A stretch of 25,219 bases of DNA from DATGMB01 sp035293845 (GCA_035293845.1 DATGMB010000117.1:1-25219); one strand, 5' to 3'. Positions 6,153 through 14,381 are shown, numbered from the stretch's first letter. Numbers and translations are program-made. The notes: generated by a model from the sequence alone, not told the origin.

Positions 6153-6740
6153 CTACACCGCCAGCCCGGCACGCCACAGGATGTACCCGATGGCCTGCTT
6201 GAAATAGTTCCAGTGCTCGCGGATCGGCTCCACGTGGAGCTCCGGGCGGGGGGAGCCGTAGACGGCCAGACCGCGGTTTTCGAGCATCTTCTTGACGCGG
6301 TAGATGTGATAGCCGTCGCTGACCACGATCACCGAATGCAGACCCATGCGCTGCATGATCTCGCCCGCCATTGCCAGCGATTCGACCGTGCTGGCGCTTT
6401 CGTTCTCGACCACGATCGCCTCTGACGGCACGCCGTGCGCGATAAGATACGAGCGCCCGACGCCCCCCTCCGTGAAAACAGGATCGCCGCCCGCGCCGCC
6501 GGTGGTCATGATCCGGGGAGCCAGCCCGCGCTGGTAAAGCAGCAGCGCGTGGTCGAGGCGGGCGCGCAGCACCGGCGAGGGCCGCCCCCGGTATTCCGCC
6601 GCGCCGAGGACCAGAATCACATCCGACTGCCGCGCCTCATCCTGCGCCGATTGCTGCTCGATGCGCACGGCAAAGTAGGCCACCGAGACGAGCGCCACGA
6701 TGGCCGCGATGCCCGCGGCATTCCAGATGAAGCGTTTCAT
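6153..6740 (-). CDS. YdcF/SanA-like (DUF218) membrane-anchored protein
   Basis: 195 residues with one N-terminal membrane segment (about 6-26) and a YdcF/DUF218 fold: SDVILVLGAAEYRGRPSPVL, RLDHALLLYQRGLAPRIMTTGG, SYLIAHGVPSEAIVVENESA-S-T, and VVSDGYHIYRVKKML. The conserved E (near residue 115, VENES) and the DGYHxYR motif are as in the family. Relatives include ElyC and SanA, linked to envelope integrity and peptidoglycan or lipid-carrier steps; the biochemical reaction is not established. ATG start at 6738-6740; divergent from the methyltransferase gene at 6802. Confidence 0.87.
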   Translation of the reverse strand: MKRFIWNAAGIAAIVALVSVAYFAVRIEQQSAQDEARQSDVILVLGAAEYRGRPSPVLRARLDHALLLYQRGLAPRIMTTGGAGGDPVFTEGGVGRSYLIAHGVPSEAIVVENESASTVESLAMAGEIMQRMGLHSVIVVSDGYHIYRVKKMLENRGLAVYGSPRPELHVEPIREHWNYFKQAIGYILWRAGLAV

Positions 6741-6801
6741 GAGAAGCTATCAGCTTGCGGGCCGGGCATCCGCATGACCACCTTGCCGGCCTGAATTTAT
6801 T

Positions 6802-7611
6802 ATGCCGCCGAAGCCCGAGACCATCACCAGCGCCGCCAATCCGCTGCTCAAGGACGTGCGCCGGGCGATCGTCCGCGGGTCGCTGACGCACGAGGGCCTG
6901 TGCGTCGCCGAGACATTCCACCTGCTCGAAGAGGCGCTGCGCAGCGATTGCGACGTCAAGACCGTGCTGGCGGCGGAATCGGTGCGCTCGGCGGCGGAAG
7001 CGCACGTGCGGCGGCTGGCGGGCGTCAAGGTGGCGATCCTGCCGGACCGGCTGTTCCAGAGCCTCGCGGGCACGGAGACCAGCCAGGGCGTGATGGCGCT
7101 GGTGCGGCCGCCGGTGTGGACGCTCGAGCAGCTCTTTCGCGGCCGCGCGCTGGTGGTCGTGCTCGATGGCGTGCAGGACCCCGGCAACGCCGGCACCATC
7201 GTCCGCGCCGCGGAGGCCTTCGGCGCGACCGGCGCTCTGTTCCTCAAGGGGACCGTGAGCCCGCACAATCCCAAGGCGCTGCGCGCTTCGGCGGGCTCGC
7301 TATTCCGGCTGCCGTACCTCGCGGGCGTGGACGCGGCGCTGGCGCGGGCCGCGCTGCGGCAGCACCGCATCGAGCTGTACGCCGGCGTGCCGGCGCGGCC
7401 GGGGAATGCGACACGGCCGCTGGCCGATGTCGACTTCACCGCGCCCTGCGGTCTCATCATCGGCAACGAAGCGCACGGCGTAAGCAGCGAGCTGCGATCG
7501 GCGGCCATGGACATGTCGATTCCGACAATCGGCGTCGAATCCCTGAACGCCGCGGTGGCGGCGGGAATTCTGCTGTACGAAGCGCGGCGGCAAAGGACGC
7601 TGCGGGCATGA
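6802..7611 (+). CDS. TrmH/SpoU family RNA methyltransferase (SPOUT fold)
   Basis: 269 residues. The N-terminal substrate-binding region (about 8-100, with SAANPLLKDVRRAI and ETSQGVMALVRP) is followed by the SPOUT catalytic domain with all three motifs: DGVQDPGNAGTIVRAAEAFG (~121), GLIIGNEAHGVS (~217) and IPTIGVESLNAAVAAGILLYE (~240). The Arg in motif 1 and Asn in motif 3 match 2'-O-ribose methyltransferases of rRNA or tRNA, using S-adenosylmethionine through a trefoil knot. Target nucleotide unknown. ATG start at 6802, with no clear Shine-Dalgarno sequence. Its TGA overlaps the rarA ATG by four bases, so the two are coupled. Confidence 0.93.
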   Translation: MPPKPETITSAANPLLKDVRRAIVRGSLTHEGLCVAETFHLLEEALRSDCDVKTVLAAESVRSAAEAHVRRLAGVKVAILPDRLFQSLAGTETSQGVMALVRPPVWTLEQLFRGRALVVVLDGVQDPGNAGTIVRAAEAFGATGALFLKGTVSPHNPKALRASAGSLFRLPYLAGVDAALARAALRQHRIELYAGVPARPGNATRPLADVDFTAPCGLIIGNEAHGVSSELRSAAMDMSIPTIGVESLNAAVAAGILLYEARRQRTLRA

Positions 7612-8942
7612 GCCTGTTCGATACCAGTCCGCCCGATGAACCGCAGCGCGGGCGCGCGGCCGCCGAGGCCGGCAAGCGTCCGCTGGCCGAGCGGATGCGG
7701 CCCGAGCGTCTCGATGATTACATCGGGCAGGAGCACATCCTGGGGCCGGACAAGCCGCTCCGCCGGCAGATCGAGCGCGACGAGCTCACATCGATCATTC
7801 TTTGGGGACCGCCTGGGACGGGCAAAACGACGCTTGCCAAGCTCATCGCGCGGCATACGCGGTGCGAGTTCATTCCCTTCAGCGCGGTGCTGAGCGGCAT
7901 CAAGGAAATCAAAGCGGTGATGGCGGATGCCGAGCGGCTGCGGCGCGCGGGCCGGCGGACCATCCTGTTCGTCGACGAGATCCATCGTTTCAACAAGGCG
8001 CAGCAGGACGCGTTCCTTCCGTACGTGGAACGCGGCGACATTATCCTGATCGGCGCGACGACCGAGAACCCCTCGTTCGAGGTGATCGCGGCATTGCTTT
8101 CGCGGTCCCGCGTGTATGCGCTGCGCGGGCTGACCGTGCCGGAGATCCAGACGCTGCTGCGCCGCGCCCTGCCCGCGATCGGCATCACGGCGGAGGACGC
8201 GCTGCTCGAGCAGATCGCGATCTACGCCAATGGCGACGCGCGGCAGGCGTACAACACGCTGGAGGCGGCGGCCGCCGCGTCCGAGGGCGGCGCGCTGACG
8301 GAACACGGCGTCCAGGACGCGATGCAGCGCAAGGTGCTGCTCTACGACAAGAGCGGCGAGGAGCACTTCAACCTCATTTCGGCACTACACAAATCGGTGC
8401 GCTCGAGCGATGTGGATGCCGCGCTTTACTGGCTGGTGCGGATGCTGGAGGCCGGCGAGGACCGGCTGTACATCGCGCGGCGGCTGATGCGCATGGCCAT
8501 CGAGGACATCGGCCTGGCCGACCCGCGCGCGCTCGAACAGGCGGTGGCGGCCAAGGAGGCCGTGCACTTTCTCGGCATTCCGGAAGGCGATCTGGCGCTG
8601 GCGCAGGCGGCGATCTACCTGTGCGTCGCCCCGAAATCGGACGCGAGCTACCGGGCCATGGGCGCGGTGCAGGAAGACGTACAGAAGACGATCGCCGAAC
8701 CCGTGCCGATGAATCTGCGCAACGCGGCTACCCGCGCGATGAAGGCGTGGGGCTATGGCGAAGGCTATCAGCACGCGCACCAATTCGCGGATGCCGTGCC
8801 CGGGATGGAATGCCTGCCCGAGTCCCTCGCCGGCCGGCAGTATTATTTCCCGACCGATCGCGGCGTGGAGAAGCGCATCGCCGAGCGGCTGGAGGAGATC
8901 CGAAGACTCAAGGAGCGGGCCCGGGAGGGAAATCGCGAGTGA
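7608..8942 (+). CDS. rarA: replication-associated recombination protein A (RarA/MgsA), AAA+ ATPase
   Basis: 444 residues. Walker A GPPGTGKTT near residues 67-75, Walker B ILFVDEIHRFNKAQQD near 119-134, sensor-1 GATTENPSFEV, sensor-2-type region GDARQAYNTLE, and the C-terminal tetramerisation domain with DVDAALYWLVRMLEAGED, RRLMRMAIEDIGLADP and the terminal GMECLP region. RarA acts at stalled replication forks, interacts with SSB and remodels DNA ends. Start set at ATG 7608-7610, overlapping the methyltransferase stop; the frame stays open upstream but that stretch is antisense-free overlap with the methyltransferase and is not RarA-like. Length is normal for the family. Confidence 0.95.
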   Translation: MSLFDTSPPDEPQRGRAAAEAGKRPLAERMRPERLDDYIGQEHILGPDKPLRRQIERDELTSIILWGPPGTGKTTLAKLIARHTRCEFIPFSAVLSGIKEIKAVMADAERLRRAGRRTILFVDEIHRFNKAQQDAFLPYVERGDIILIGATTENPSFEVIAALLSRSRVYALRGLTVPEIQTLLRRALPAIGITAEDALLEQIAIYANGDARQAYNTLEAAAAASEGGALTEHGVQDAMQRKVLLYDKSGEEHFNLISALHKSVRSSDVDAALYWLVRMLEAGEDRLYIARRLMRMAIEDIGLADPRALEQAVAAKEAVHFLGIPEGDLALAQAAIYLCVAPKSDASYRAMGAVQEDVQKTIAEPVPMNLRNAATRAMKAWGYGEGYQHAHQFADAVPGMECLPESLAGRQYYFPTDRGVEKRIAERLEEIRRLKERAREGNRE

Positions 8943-8966
8943 GGGCGTTCGCCTTGGCGGACCGGC

Positions 8967-11636
8967 TCACTCATTGCGCAGCGCCGCCATCGGATCGATG
9001 CGGGCGGCGCGGCGCGCTGGAAAGTACGCGGCAGCCGCTCCGGCGGACATCAACGCCAGCAAGACCGCCGCTAACGTCACAGGATCGCTCGCCGGAACTC
9101 CATACAGCAGGCTCTCGAGCGAACGGCTGAGTGCGGCTGCGCCTGCGAGGCCCAGAGCGAGCCCCGTCGCAAGCGGAGCGCCGGCCTGGCGTCCGATCAG
9201 CCGGAGCACATCCGCCGGCCGCGCTCCCATCGCCATGCGAACTCCGATCTCCGGCGTCCGCTGTGCCACGAATTGCCAGAGCACGCCGTACAGCCCGACC
9301 GACGCCAGCAGCAGGGCGAAAATGGCGAACGCGGCCAATACAACCGCGCGGAAACGGGGATATGCCAGGATTTTGGCAACGCTCGCCGGAACGGGCTCGA
9401 TTTCGCCAACAGAAACTTCGGGATCGATCGCTGCGAACGTCCGCTGAATCTCTCTGGCGGCCGACGTGCCGCCCCACCGCGCGCGGACGATCAGGGTGGC
9501 GGCGAGCGGCGAATTCTGATCCCAGGCATGGTAGATTACAGGCACATCGTCCCAGCTCATCTCATTGGATATGGCGGTGCGCTTCTCGTCCGCCACTACG
9601 CCCACCACCCGGAGCCACGGCTGCTGGCTCGCTCCGCCGGATTCGCGAATCTGCCTGCCGATCGGATTTTCGTTCGGGAAATAGCGCGACACCAGCGCCT
9701 CGTTCACGATCGCAACCGGCTCGCCGCTCTCGTGATCCCGTTCGTCGAAATAGCGTCCGGCTTTCAGCGGAATCCGCATCACTCGAAAATAATCCGGACT
9801 GACGGTCTGCCGGCCGACATCCAGCATGTGATTGGAAGGCGGCTCGGGACGCCCCTCGACCGCCAGCGAACTGACCGGCCCGGTGCCCTGAGTGGGGGAC
9901 GCCGTCGTCAGCGCCGCGCCCTCGAAGCCTGCCTGCGCCTGCAGTTCCGCCAGTGCGCTGCGATAAAACCGCGCGCGCCGCTCCGGTTTCCCGTAGGAAT
10001 TTTGCGGCAACTCAAGCCGGGTGGCCAGCAACCCTTCGGGCGTAAATCCCAGGGGCGCGGAGGTGAAATTCCGGACGCTCCGGATCAGCAGGCCCGCCCC
10101 CACCAGCAAAACCACCGTGAGCGCGACTTCCGCCACGATCAGAGCCTGCCCGAACCGATGACGGGCTGCATCCTGAGACAAAGCCTGCCCGCCCGCCTTC
10201 AACGCACCGATGAGATTGCTCCGTGAAATGTGGAATGCGGACGCCAGACCGAACAGCCCGGCCGTCGCGATACTGAGCGCCAGCGTGAACGCCAGGACAT
10301 GTGCGTTCATCGAAACGACGGCCGCCGGGGGAAGCTCGATGGGATTGGCATTGCGAAAGTACGCGACGGCGCCCGCCGCGATGGCCACTCCCAAAACCGA
10401 AGCGGCCGCCGATAACGACAGACTCTCCGTGATCAACTGCCGCAGCACGCGGCTGCGCCCGGAACCCAATGCGGCGCGAATGGCCATTTCCCGCTGCCGC
10501 GCCAGAGAGCGGCTCAACAGTAAGTTGGCGACGTTGATGCAGCAAATGGAAAGCACGGCGGTGACGGCAGCAAACAGGGCGATGAGACTGATCCGCAGGT
10601 TGCGGCCGGTTAGCCACGTGAATTCGGACTGGAGCCCGTAAATCGCGGGTTCCACGAGGCTGCCCCACCGGTCGTGCTGGTGGATCTGGCGGTGCAAAGC
10701 CAGAATCTCCGCTTCGGCCGCGGCCATGGAAACGCCCGGCTTCAGACGGCCGATCACGAAGACGCCGAATTGATCCGGCCGCTTCGGCGGCGGCATCAGC
10801 ACCCAGAGCAGCGAATCCGGATTCGGATACGAAGCAAACTCGGGCGGCATCACGCCCAGCACCGTGCAAGCCTGATCATCGAGCTGTAACGACTGGCCGA
10901 TGGCGCCGGATTGGCCTCCGAACGTGGCCTGCCAAAATTTATGAGACAGCACGACACGGCAGCCGTTTCCGGCATCGGCGGGCTGGAAGGTACGGCCCAG
11001 CATCGCGGGAACGCCGAGCAACGGGAAGAAATCGGCCGTAACGGGCAGGGCCGCGACGCTCCGCGCCGGTCCACGGCCCGTCATGATGCGTCCCAATCCG
11101 CCTGCCCAGCTCATGGCAGCGAATCCCTGAAACAGGCGGCTGTTCCTGCTCCAGTTCTCGTAATCGCTGTACAGATCGAAGAATACTGCGCGTCCGCCGG
11201 CGCGGATTTCGCGGTCCAGAACCGATACTAACTGGCCTGGTGAGCGATACGGCAGCGGGCGCAGCAAGACCGCATCGAGAATGCTGAAAACCGCCGTATT
11301 GGCGCCGATTCCCAATGCCAGCGTCACGATCGCGGTGAGCGTGAATCCCGGCGTCCGGCGGAACATGCGCCACGCATAGCGCACATCCTGCAGGAGCGCG
11401 TCCAGGAAAGCGTATCGCCAGGCATCGAGCGTCCGCTCCTGGATCAATGTAGAGTTCCCAAAATCGTGCCGCGCTCGCGCGCGAGCGAGCTCCGGCGGTA
11501 TGCCGGACTCCATCAGGCGCTGCTCGAGCATGGAGAGGTGGAATTGCACCTCTTCATCGGCCCGCGCCCGGAGTGCGTGCCGCCGGAACACCGCAGCAAG
11601 CCGAACTCGCACGTCGATCCAGAGCTGCTGCAGCAT
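8967..11636 (-). CDS. orphan ABC permease of the acidobacterial duplicated (ADOP) type
   Basis: 889 residues from ATG at 11634-11636. An N-terminal soluble prefix (about 1-75: ARADEEVQFHLSML, ELARARARHDFGN) precedes the first membrane helix (~FTLTAIVTLALGIGANTAVFSI). A MacB-like periplasmic domain follows, then an FtsX unit with NVANLLLSRSLARQREMAIR, then a second helix-plus-periplasmic domain and a second FtsX unit (LYGVLWQFVAQRTPEIGVRM) to the end PARRAARIDPMAALRNE. Two full permease halves in one chain without an ATPase gene nearby fit the acidobacterial duplicated orphan permease family. Substrate unknown. The start overlaps the PadR gene stop by one base (TAATG), so expression is coupled. 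Confidence 0.92.
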   Translation of the reverse strand: MLQQLWIDVRVRLAAVFRRHALRARADEEVQFHLSMLEQRLMESGIPPELARARARHDFGNSTLIQERTLDAWRYAFLDALLQDVRYAWRMFRRTPGFTLTAIVTLALGIGANTAVFSILDAVLLRPLPYRSPGQLVSVLDREIRAGGRAVFFDLYSDYENWSRNSRLFQGFAAMSWAGGLGRIMTGRGPARSVAALPVTADFFPLLGVPAMLGRTFQPADAGNGCRVVLSHKFWQATFGGQSGAIGQSLQLDDQACTVLGVMPPEFASYPNPDSLLWVLMPPPKRPDQFGVFVIGRLKPGVSMAAAEAEILALHRQIHQHDRWGSLVEPAIYGLQSEFTWLTGRNLRISLIALFAAVTAVLSICCINVANLLLSRSLARQREMAIRAALGSGRSRVLRQLITESLSLSAAASVLGVAIAAGAVAYFRNANPIELPPAAVVSMNAHVLAFTLALSIATAGLFGLASAFHISRSNLIGALKAGGQALSQDAARHRFGQALIVAEVALTVVLLVGAGLLIRSVRNFTSAPLGFTPEGLLATRLELPQNSYGKPERRARFYRSALAELQAQAGFEGAALTTASPTQGTGPVSSLAVEGRPEPPSNHMLDVGRQTVSPDYFRVMRIPLKAGRYFDERDHESGEPVAIVNEALVSRYFPNENPIGRQIRESGGASQQPWLRVVGVVADEKRTAISNEMSWDDVPVIYHAWDQNSPLAATLIVRARWGGTSAAREIQRTFAAIDPEVSVGEIEPVPASVAKILAYPRFRAVVLAAFAIFALLLASVGLYGVLWQFVAQRTPEIGVRMAMGARPADVLRLIGRQAGAPLATGLALGLAGAAALSRSLESLLYGVPASDPVTLAAVLLALMSAGAAAAYFPARRAARIDPMAALRNE

Positions 11637-11977
11637 TACGGCACCAGAGGGTCGATGACCTGGTTGACCGCCTGAACCATGCGGCGCCAATGGGAGACCT
11701 CGATCGCGATCTGCCGGCGCCCGCGCGGCGTGAGACGGTAAAATCGCGCGCGCCGTTTGTTCTCGGAAAGTCCCCACTCGGAATCGATCAGGCCTTGCGA
11801 TTCGAGCCGGTGGAGCGCCGGATAAAGAGATCCTTCTTCCACGTGGAAAGCGTCCGAGACTCCGTGCAGATATTCCGCGATGCCGAATCCGTGCATCGCG
11901 CCGCGAGCCAGGCGGGAAAGGATGAGCAGATCCAACGTTCCGATCCCTTCAGCGCCAGGTTTTTGCGGCCTTCCCAT
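11636..11977 (-). CDS. PadR family transcriptional regulator, acidobacterial type
   Basis: 113 residues, a winged-helix PadR-s1 protein: LDLLILSRLARGAMHGFGIAEYL, then FHVEEGSLYPALHRLESQGLI (recognition helix) and RRARFYRLTPRGRRQI (wing), with a C-terminal dimerisation helix. PadR proteins are usually repressors that respond to phenolics, drugs or envelope stress. This subtype is found next to orphan permeases in acidobacteria and probably controls the coupled permease and itself. ATG start at 11975-11977, close to an AT-rich stretch (TAGATTTTTGATATGAG on the plus strand) that may carry its promoter or operator. Confidence 0.92.
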   Translation of the reverse strand: MGRPQKPGAEGIGTLDLLILSRLARGAMHGFGIAEYLHGVSDAFHVEEGSLYPALHRLESQGLIDSEWGLSENKRRARFYRLTPRGRRQIAIEVSHWRRMVQAVNQVIDPLVP

Positions 11978-12038
11978 AGATTTTTGATATGAGTATGCGC
12001 CGCCCTGCCGCGCGTGTCAAGGGGACCGCGGGTGAGTC

Positions 12039-12050
12039 AATAATATAAAT
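12039..12050 (+). promoter_or_regulatory. AT-rich candidate -10 region directly before the methyltransferase ATG
   Basis: AATAATATAAAT abuts the ATG at 12051 in an otherwise GC-rich region. No Shine-Dalgarno sequence can fit between them. If AATAAT or TAATAT is the -10 element, transcription would start at or near the ATG and the mRNA would be leaderless. No good -35 hexamer was found. Confidence 0.4.
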
Positions 12051-12665
12051 ATGCCGGCGGAAGAACACTTCATCGAATCGTACCGGAAGGGCACGCCCCC
12101 CTGGGACATCGGCAAGCCCGACTTCAACCTGGTCCACACCGTCACGACGGCGCCGATCGCTCCCTGTAAGGCGCTGGAGATCGGGTGCGGCACCGGCGAC
12201 AACGCGATATGGCTCGCGCAACAGGGTTTCGAGGTGACCGGCATCGATATTTCGGATATCGCGATCGGCAAGGCCAAAGAGAAAGCGGCCCAAGCCGGCG
12301 CCCGGTGTACCTTCGCGGTCCGGAACTTCCTCAATGGCGACGTCGACGGCGCGCCGTTCGGCTTCGTGTTCGACCGCGGCTGCTTCCACACGGTGGATTC
12401 CGCCAGTGACCGGGACAGCTTTGCCGAAAGAGTCCACCGCGATCTGGCGGAGAACGGCCTGTGGCTCAGTTTGATCGGCAGCGCTGACGAACAACACCTG
12501 ACGGAAGGCCCTCCGAAATGGACTGCGAGAGAGGCCGTTGGGGTTGTCGAACCGCGCTTCGAGATTCTGTCGCTGGTTTCCAGCCATTTCGAGGCTCACC
12601 TTCCCGCTCCGCCGAGAGCGTGGGTGTGCCTGATGCGCAAAAGGCCGCATCCTGCGCGCCCGTGA
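12051..12665 (+). CDS. class I SAM-dependent methyltransferase (TPMT/TehB-like)
   Basis: 204 residues with a Rossmann-type methyltransferase core: motif I ALEIGCGTGDNAIWLA (~41-56), the acidic end of strand 2 in VTGIDISDIAIGKAKEKA (~65-82), and FGFVFDRGCFHTV (~103-115) as motif III/IV region. The N-terminal PPWDIGKPDFNL segment is seen in thiopurine S-methyltransferase and TehB-like proteins that methylate small thiols, tellurite or selenium compounds. Substrate cannot be fixed from sequence. Start at ATG 12051, divergent from the PadR gene; stop TGA at 12663-12665. Stand-alone gene. Confidence 0.88.
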   Translation: MPAEEHFIESYRKGTPPWDIGKPDFNLVHTVTTAPIAPCKALEIGCGTGDNAIWLAQQGFEVTGIDISDIAIGKAKEKAAQAGARCTFAVRNFLNGDVDGAPFGFVFDRGCFHTVDSASDRDSFAERVHRDLAENGLWLSLIGSADEQHLTEGPPKWTAREAVGVVEPRFEILSLVSSHFEAHLPAPPRAWVCLMRKRPHPARP

Positions 12666-13012
12666 CAGCAAGAAAAAATCTTTGTTGGACTTATTTTCAA
12701 GCGGTTACAAAGACCCGCGGCTCGCCGGCGCGGCTCCCCGTGTTACTGTCGTAACCGAAAAAGAGCTGCTCGCTGGGCGAGATGCAGCCCGTTTCGGAAC
12801 TACGTCCGATGCCCAACATGGCCAGGGCAAACTAAGTTCGGACCCACGTAGTCAACGTTCGCCAGCCTGCCGACTAGGAGATCTCCTTACAGCCCGGCCG
12901 ATTTCGAGCCGGAAGGAAGCAACAGGACAGGAAAAACAAACCAATCGCGCTGGGAATCGTCGATGACGGGCCCCACGGGCAGCCTGCCCAGGCGACCCGT
13001 CTGCCTGACCCG
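12666..13012. other. gene-poor stretch before the kinase 3' fragment
   Basis: No convincing gene. On the minus strand a 40-codon frame (12697-12819) reads through FGYDSNTGS and PRVFVTA to a stop, which might be a remnant but matches nothing I recognise. The only clear structure is the nested inverted repeat at 12965-13014. Confidence 0.5.
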
Positions 13013-13014
13013 TC
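12965..13014 (-). terminator. nested inverted repeat just beyond the kinase 3' fragment, candidate terminator
   Basis: Three nested pairs share one axis: GACGGG (12965-12970) with CCCGTC (13009-13014), ACGGG (12975-12979) with CCCGT (12996-13000), and GCCT (12982-12985) with AGGC (12990-12993), around a GCCC loop. It directly follows the stop codon of the 3' fragment on the minus strand and would suit a terminator for the former kinase gene, although no T run follows. Nothing similar follows the intact gene at 15083. Confidence 0.4.
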
Positions 13015-13140
13015 ACACCAATCCGTTTGCCCGCGCGAACTGCAGCGCCTCGATCGCCGCCCCGCGGGCGCCCGCGGTGTCCCCATTGGGCATGATGTAG
13101 ATCGGAATATCCGCCTGTTCGACGCGCTGCGGCCGCATGC
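13013..13140 (-). pseudogene. 3'-end fragment of a ROK-family kinase gene (direct repeat copy A)
   Basis: This 128-bp block matches 15083-15210 at 120 of 128 positions with a constant offset of 2070. On the minus strand it encodes the last 41 residues of the ROK kinase (PQRVEQADIPIYIM to FARANGLV and a stop). Six of the eight differences are synonymous third-position changes; the two others are adjacent and change one residue (Arg for Pro) at the junction. Similarity stops sharply at 13140/13141. It marks the far end of the segment carrying the TIGR04255-family cassette. Confidence 0.85.
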
Positions 13141-13266
13141 GCGAGTTGGATCTCCTTCATGCTGGAGTTCGCGACCCATTGCAGTTGTGTCACCGGCACC
13201 AGGTCCGGGCGTCGGGAGGGCGAAATTACCGGTAGGCACCGAAATGGAATGGCCCTACGCTCGTCT

Positions 13267-13272
13267 TACAAT
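13267..13272 (+). promoter_or_regulatory. candidate -10 element of the three-gene cassette
   Basis: TACAAT (5 of 6 to TATAAT) lies 25 bases before the chosen ATG, leaving a ~20-base leader that includes a purine-rich GGAAAGGCAGG. The upstream -35 position is poor (ATGGAA), so the call is modest. Confidence 0.35.
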
Positions 13273-13297
13273 GTACGTTGACTTGGAAAGGCAGGTT

Positions 13298-14044
13298 ATG
13301 GCATCGCACGGGAAGCCGGTTCCAAAGAAGCTCAAAAACGATGCAATTGTCGAGGCGATCTTCGAGATGCGCTTCGACACGTCGATCATTCCGGAAATTC
13401 TGTTTGGGCGGCTCGCAGATTATGGACCTTGGAAGAATCTCAGACAAGGACGATTGCCTTCCTATGAAATACCGTTGCCGATTCGCCAAGCCGACCCGAA
13501 CCTTCGCTTTCAGCCGGTTTTTGAGTTGACCGGCGATCATCGGACGATCCGTGTCGGTCCACAAGTCATCTCGTATCATCGGGTGGCGCCATATATTGGC
13601 TGGCAACGATTCCTGCAGGAGTTGATCGAGACCATCACCGGTGTTTTTGAGAAAGCCAACGGACTCATCGTTCGGAGACTGGGACTACGATATCTGAATG
13701 CTTTACGGCCGGATCTGCATGGCATCCGGTCCGTCTCAGACCTGGACCTCAAAATTGAAGTGGCGTCCCGTCCTGTAGTCGGGAACGTCAACATCAATTT
13801 TACCGTCGACCCTGGAGCAGCAACCGGCTGCACCGTGCGCATTGCCACGAGGGAATTTGTTTACGGAGCGCTGCCACCGAACACTTCCGTTTACGTCGAT
13901 GTGGATGTTTTCACGCCCGAGGGGTTCGAGGCCGACGAAAGGAACGCCGTGGTTGCTTGGGTGACAGAGGCTCACAGCAAGGAAAAGGAGCAGTTTTTTC
14001 GCTTGCTGACCGATGAAAGCATTGATAAGCTTGAGGAGAGATAA
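13298..14044 (+). CDS. TIGR04255 family protein (sporadically distributed, unknown function)
   Basis: 248 residues from ATG 13298, preceded by GGAAAGGCAGG as a plausible ribosome site. The frame is open 37 codons further upstream, but that part is not family-like and enters the junction with the kinase fragment. Recognised features: PVPKKLKNDAIVEAIFEMRF at the start, SYHRVAPYIGWQRFLQEL in the middle, then VRRLGLRYLNAL, and an acidic/aromatic C-terminal half ending in WVTEAHSKEKEQFFRLLTDE. The family is scattered among genomes in a way that suggests transfer; no activity is established. First gene of a compact cassette with the next two. GC content is visibly lower than that of flanking genes. 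Confidence 0.82.
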   Translation: MASHGKPVPKKLKNDAIVEAIFEMRFDTSIIPEILFGRLADYGPWKNLRQGRLPSYEIPLPIRQADPNLRFQPVFELTGDHRTIRVGPQVISYHRVAPYIGWQRFLQELIETITGVFEKANGLIVRRLGLRYLNALRPDLHGIRSVSDLDLKIEVASRPVVGNVNINFTVDPGAATGCTVRIATREFVYGALPPNTSVYVDVDVFTPEGFEADERNAVVAWVTEAHSKEKEQFFRLLTDESIDKLEER

Positions 14045-14045
14045 C

Positions 14046-14381
14046 GTGCGTTTTGCAACCGCTGCGGCTGTCGCCACGCTCCACATTCCAGCGATCTACA
14101 GACCCAGACCCGATGAAGCCGCCGAATACGATCGGCAGGTGGACCACTGGCTCGCTCAACAACGCGTCGCACGGTTGTCAGACACCAGGCCCGAGAGTCA
14201 AATCCTCAGCCCAACGGCAACGGGGTGGTCGCCAATTCCCAGCAATGTCTTTGCGGATGAATTGCTTGACTGGGATGTCGCCATTGAAGCTGCTCCCATA
14301 CGGCCTTCCGGAACGCTAGCGGCAAGACTGGAATATGCCGGCCGTGCTACGCCGACGCCGACCACTGAGCCTTGGGACTGA
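14046..14381 (+). CDS. small unknown protein, second gene of the TIGR04255 cassette
   Basis: 111 residues from GTG 14046, one base after the stop of the first gene and preceded by GAGGAGAG (14033-14040), a strong Shine-Dalgarno sequence placed inside the end of the first gene. This strongly supports coupled translation and the GTG start. The protein has a short alanine-rich start, an Arg/Asp/Glu-rich helix around EAAEYDRQVDHWLAQQ, and a proline/serine-rich part (ILSPTATGWSPIPSNVF). There is no signal peptide or membrane segment. I do not recognise a domain. It may be a partner or regulator of the first protein. Confidence 0.72.
   Translation: MRFATAAAVATLHIPAIYRPRPDEAAEYDRQVDHWLAQQRVARLSDTRPESQILSPTATGWSPIPSNVFADELLDWDVAIEAAPIRPSGTLAARLEYAGRATPTPTTEPWD

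Noticed and set aside
6750..8366. 538-codon open frame on the minus strand
   Set aside because: Antisense to the RNA methyltransferase and RarA genes, both with complete motif sets; no recognisable protein.
8939..8970. GTGAG/CTCAC inverted repeat between rarA and the permease as terminator
   Set aside because: The 5-bp outer stem is short with a large imperfect interior and no T run.
11637..11777. Upstream extension of the orphan permease
   Set aside because: It overlaps the PadR gene, is Arg/Pro-rich, and the ATG at 11634-11636 overlaps the PadR stop in a typical coupling arrangement.
12697..12819. Small minus-strand frame of 40 codons
   Set aside because: No ribosome site, family or conservation evidence; could be a gene remnant but not supportable.
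12852..13239. Minus-strand frames running across the kinase fragment
   Set aside because: They read the kinase 3' end in the wrong frames; the true reading is the 41-codon fragment ending at 13013.
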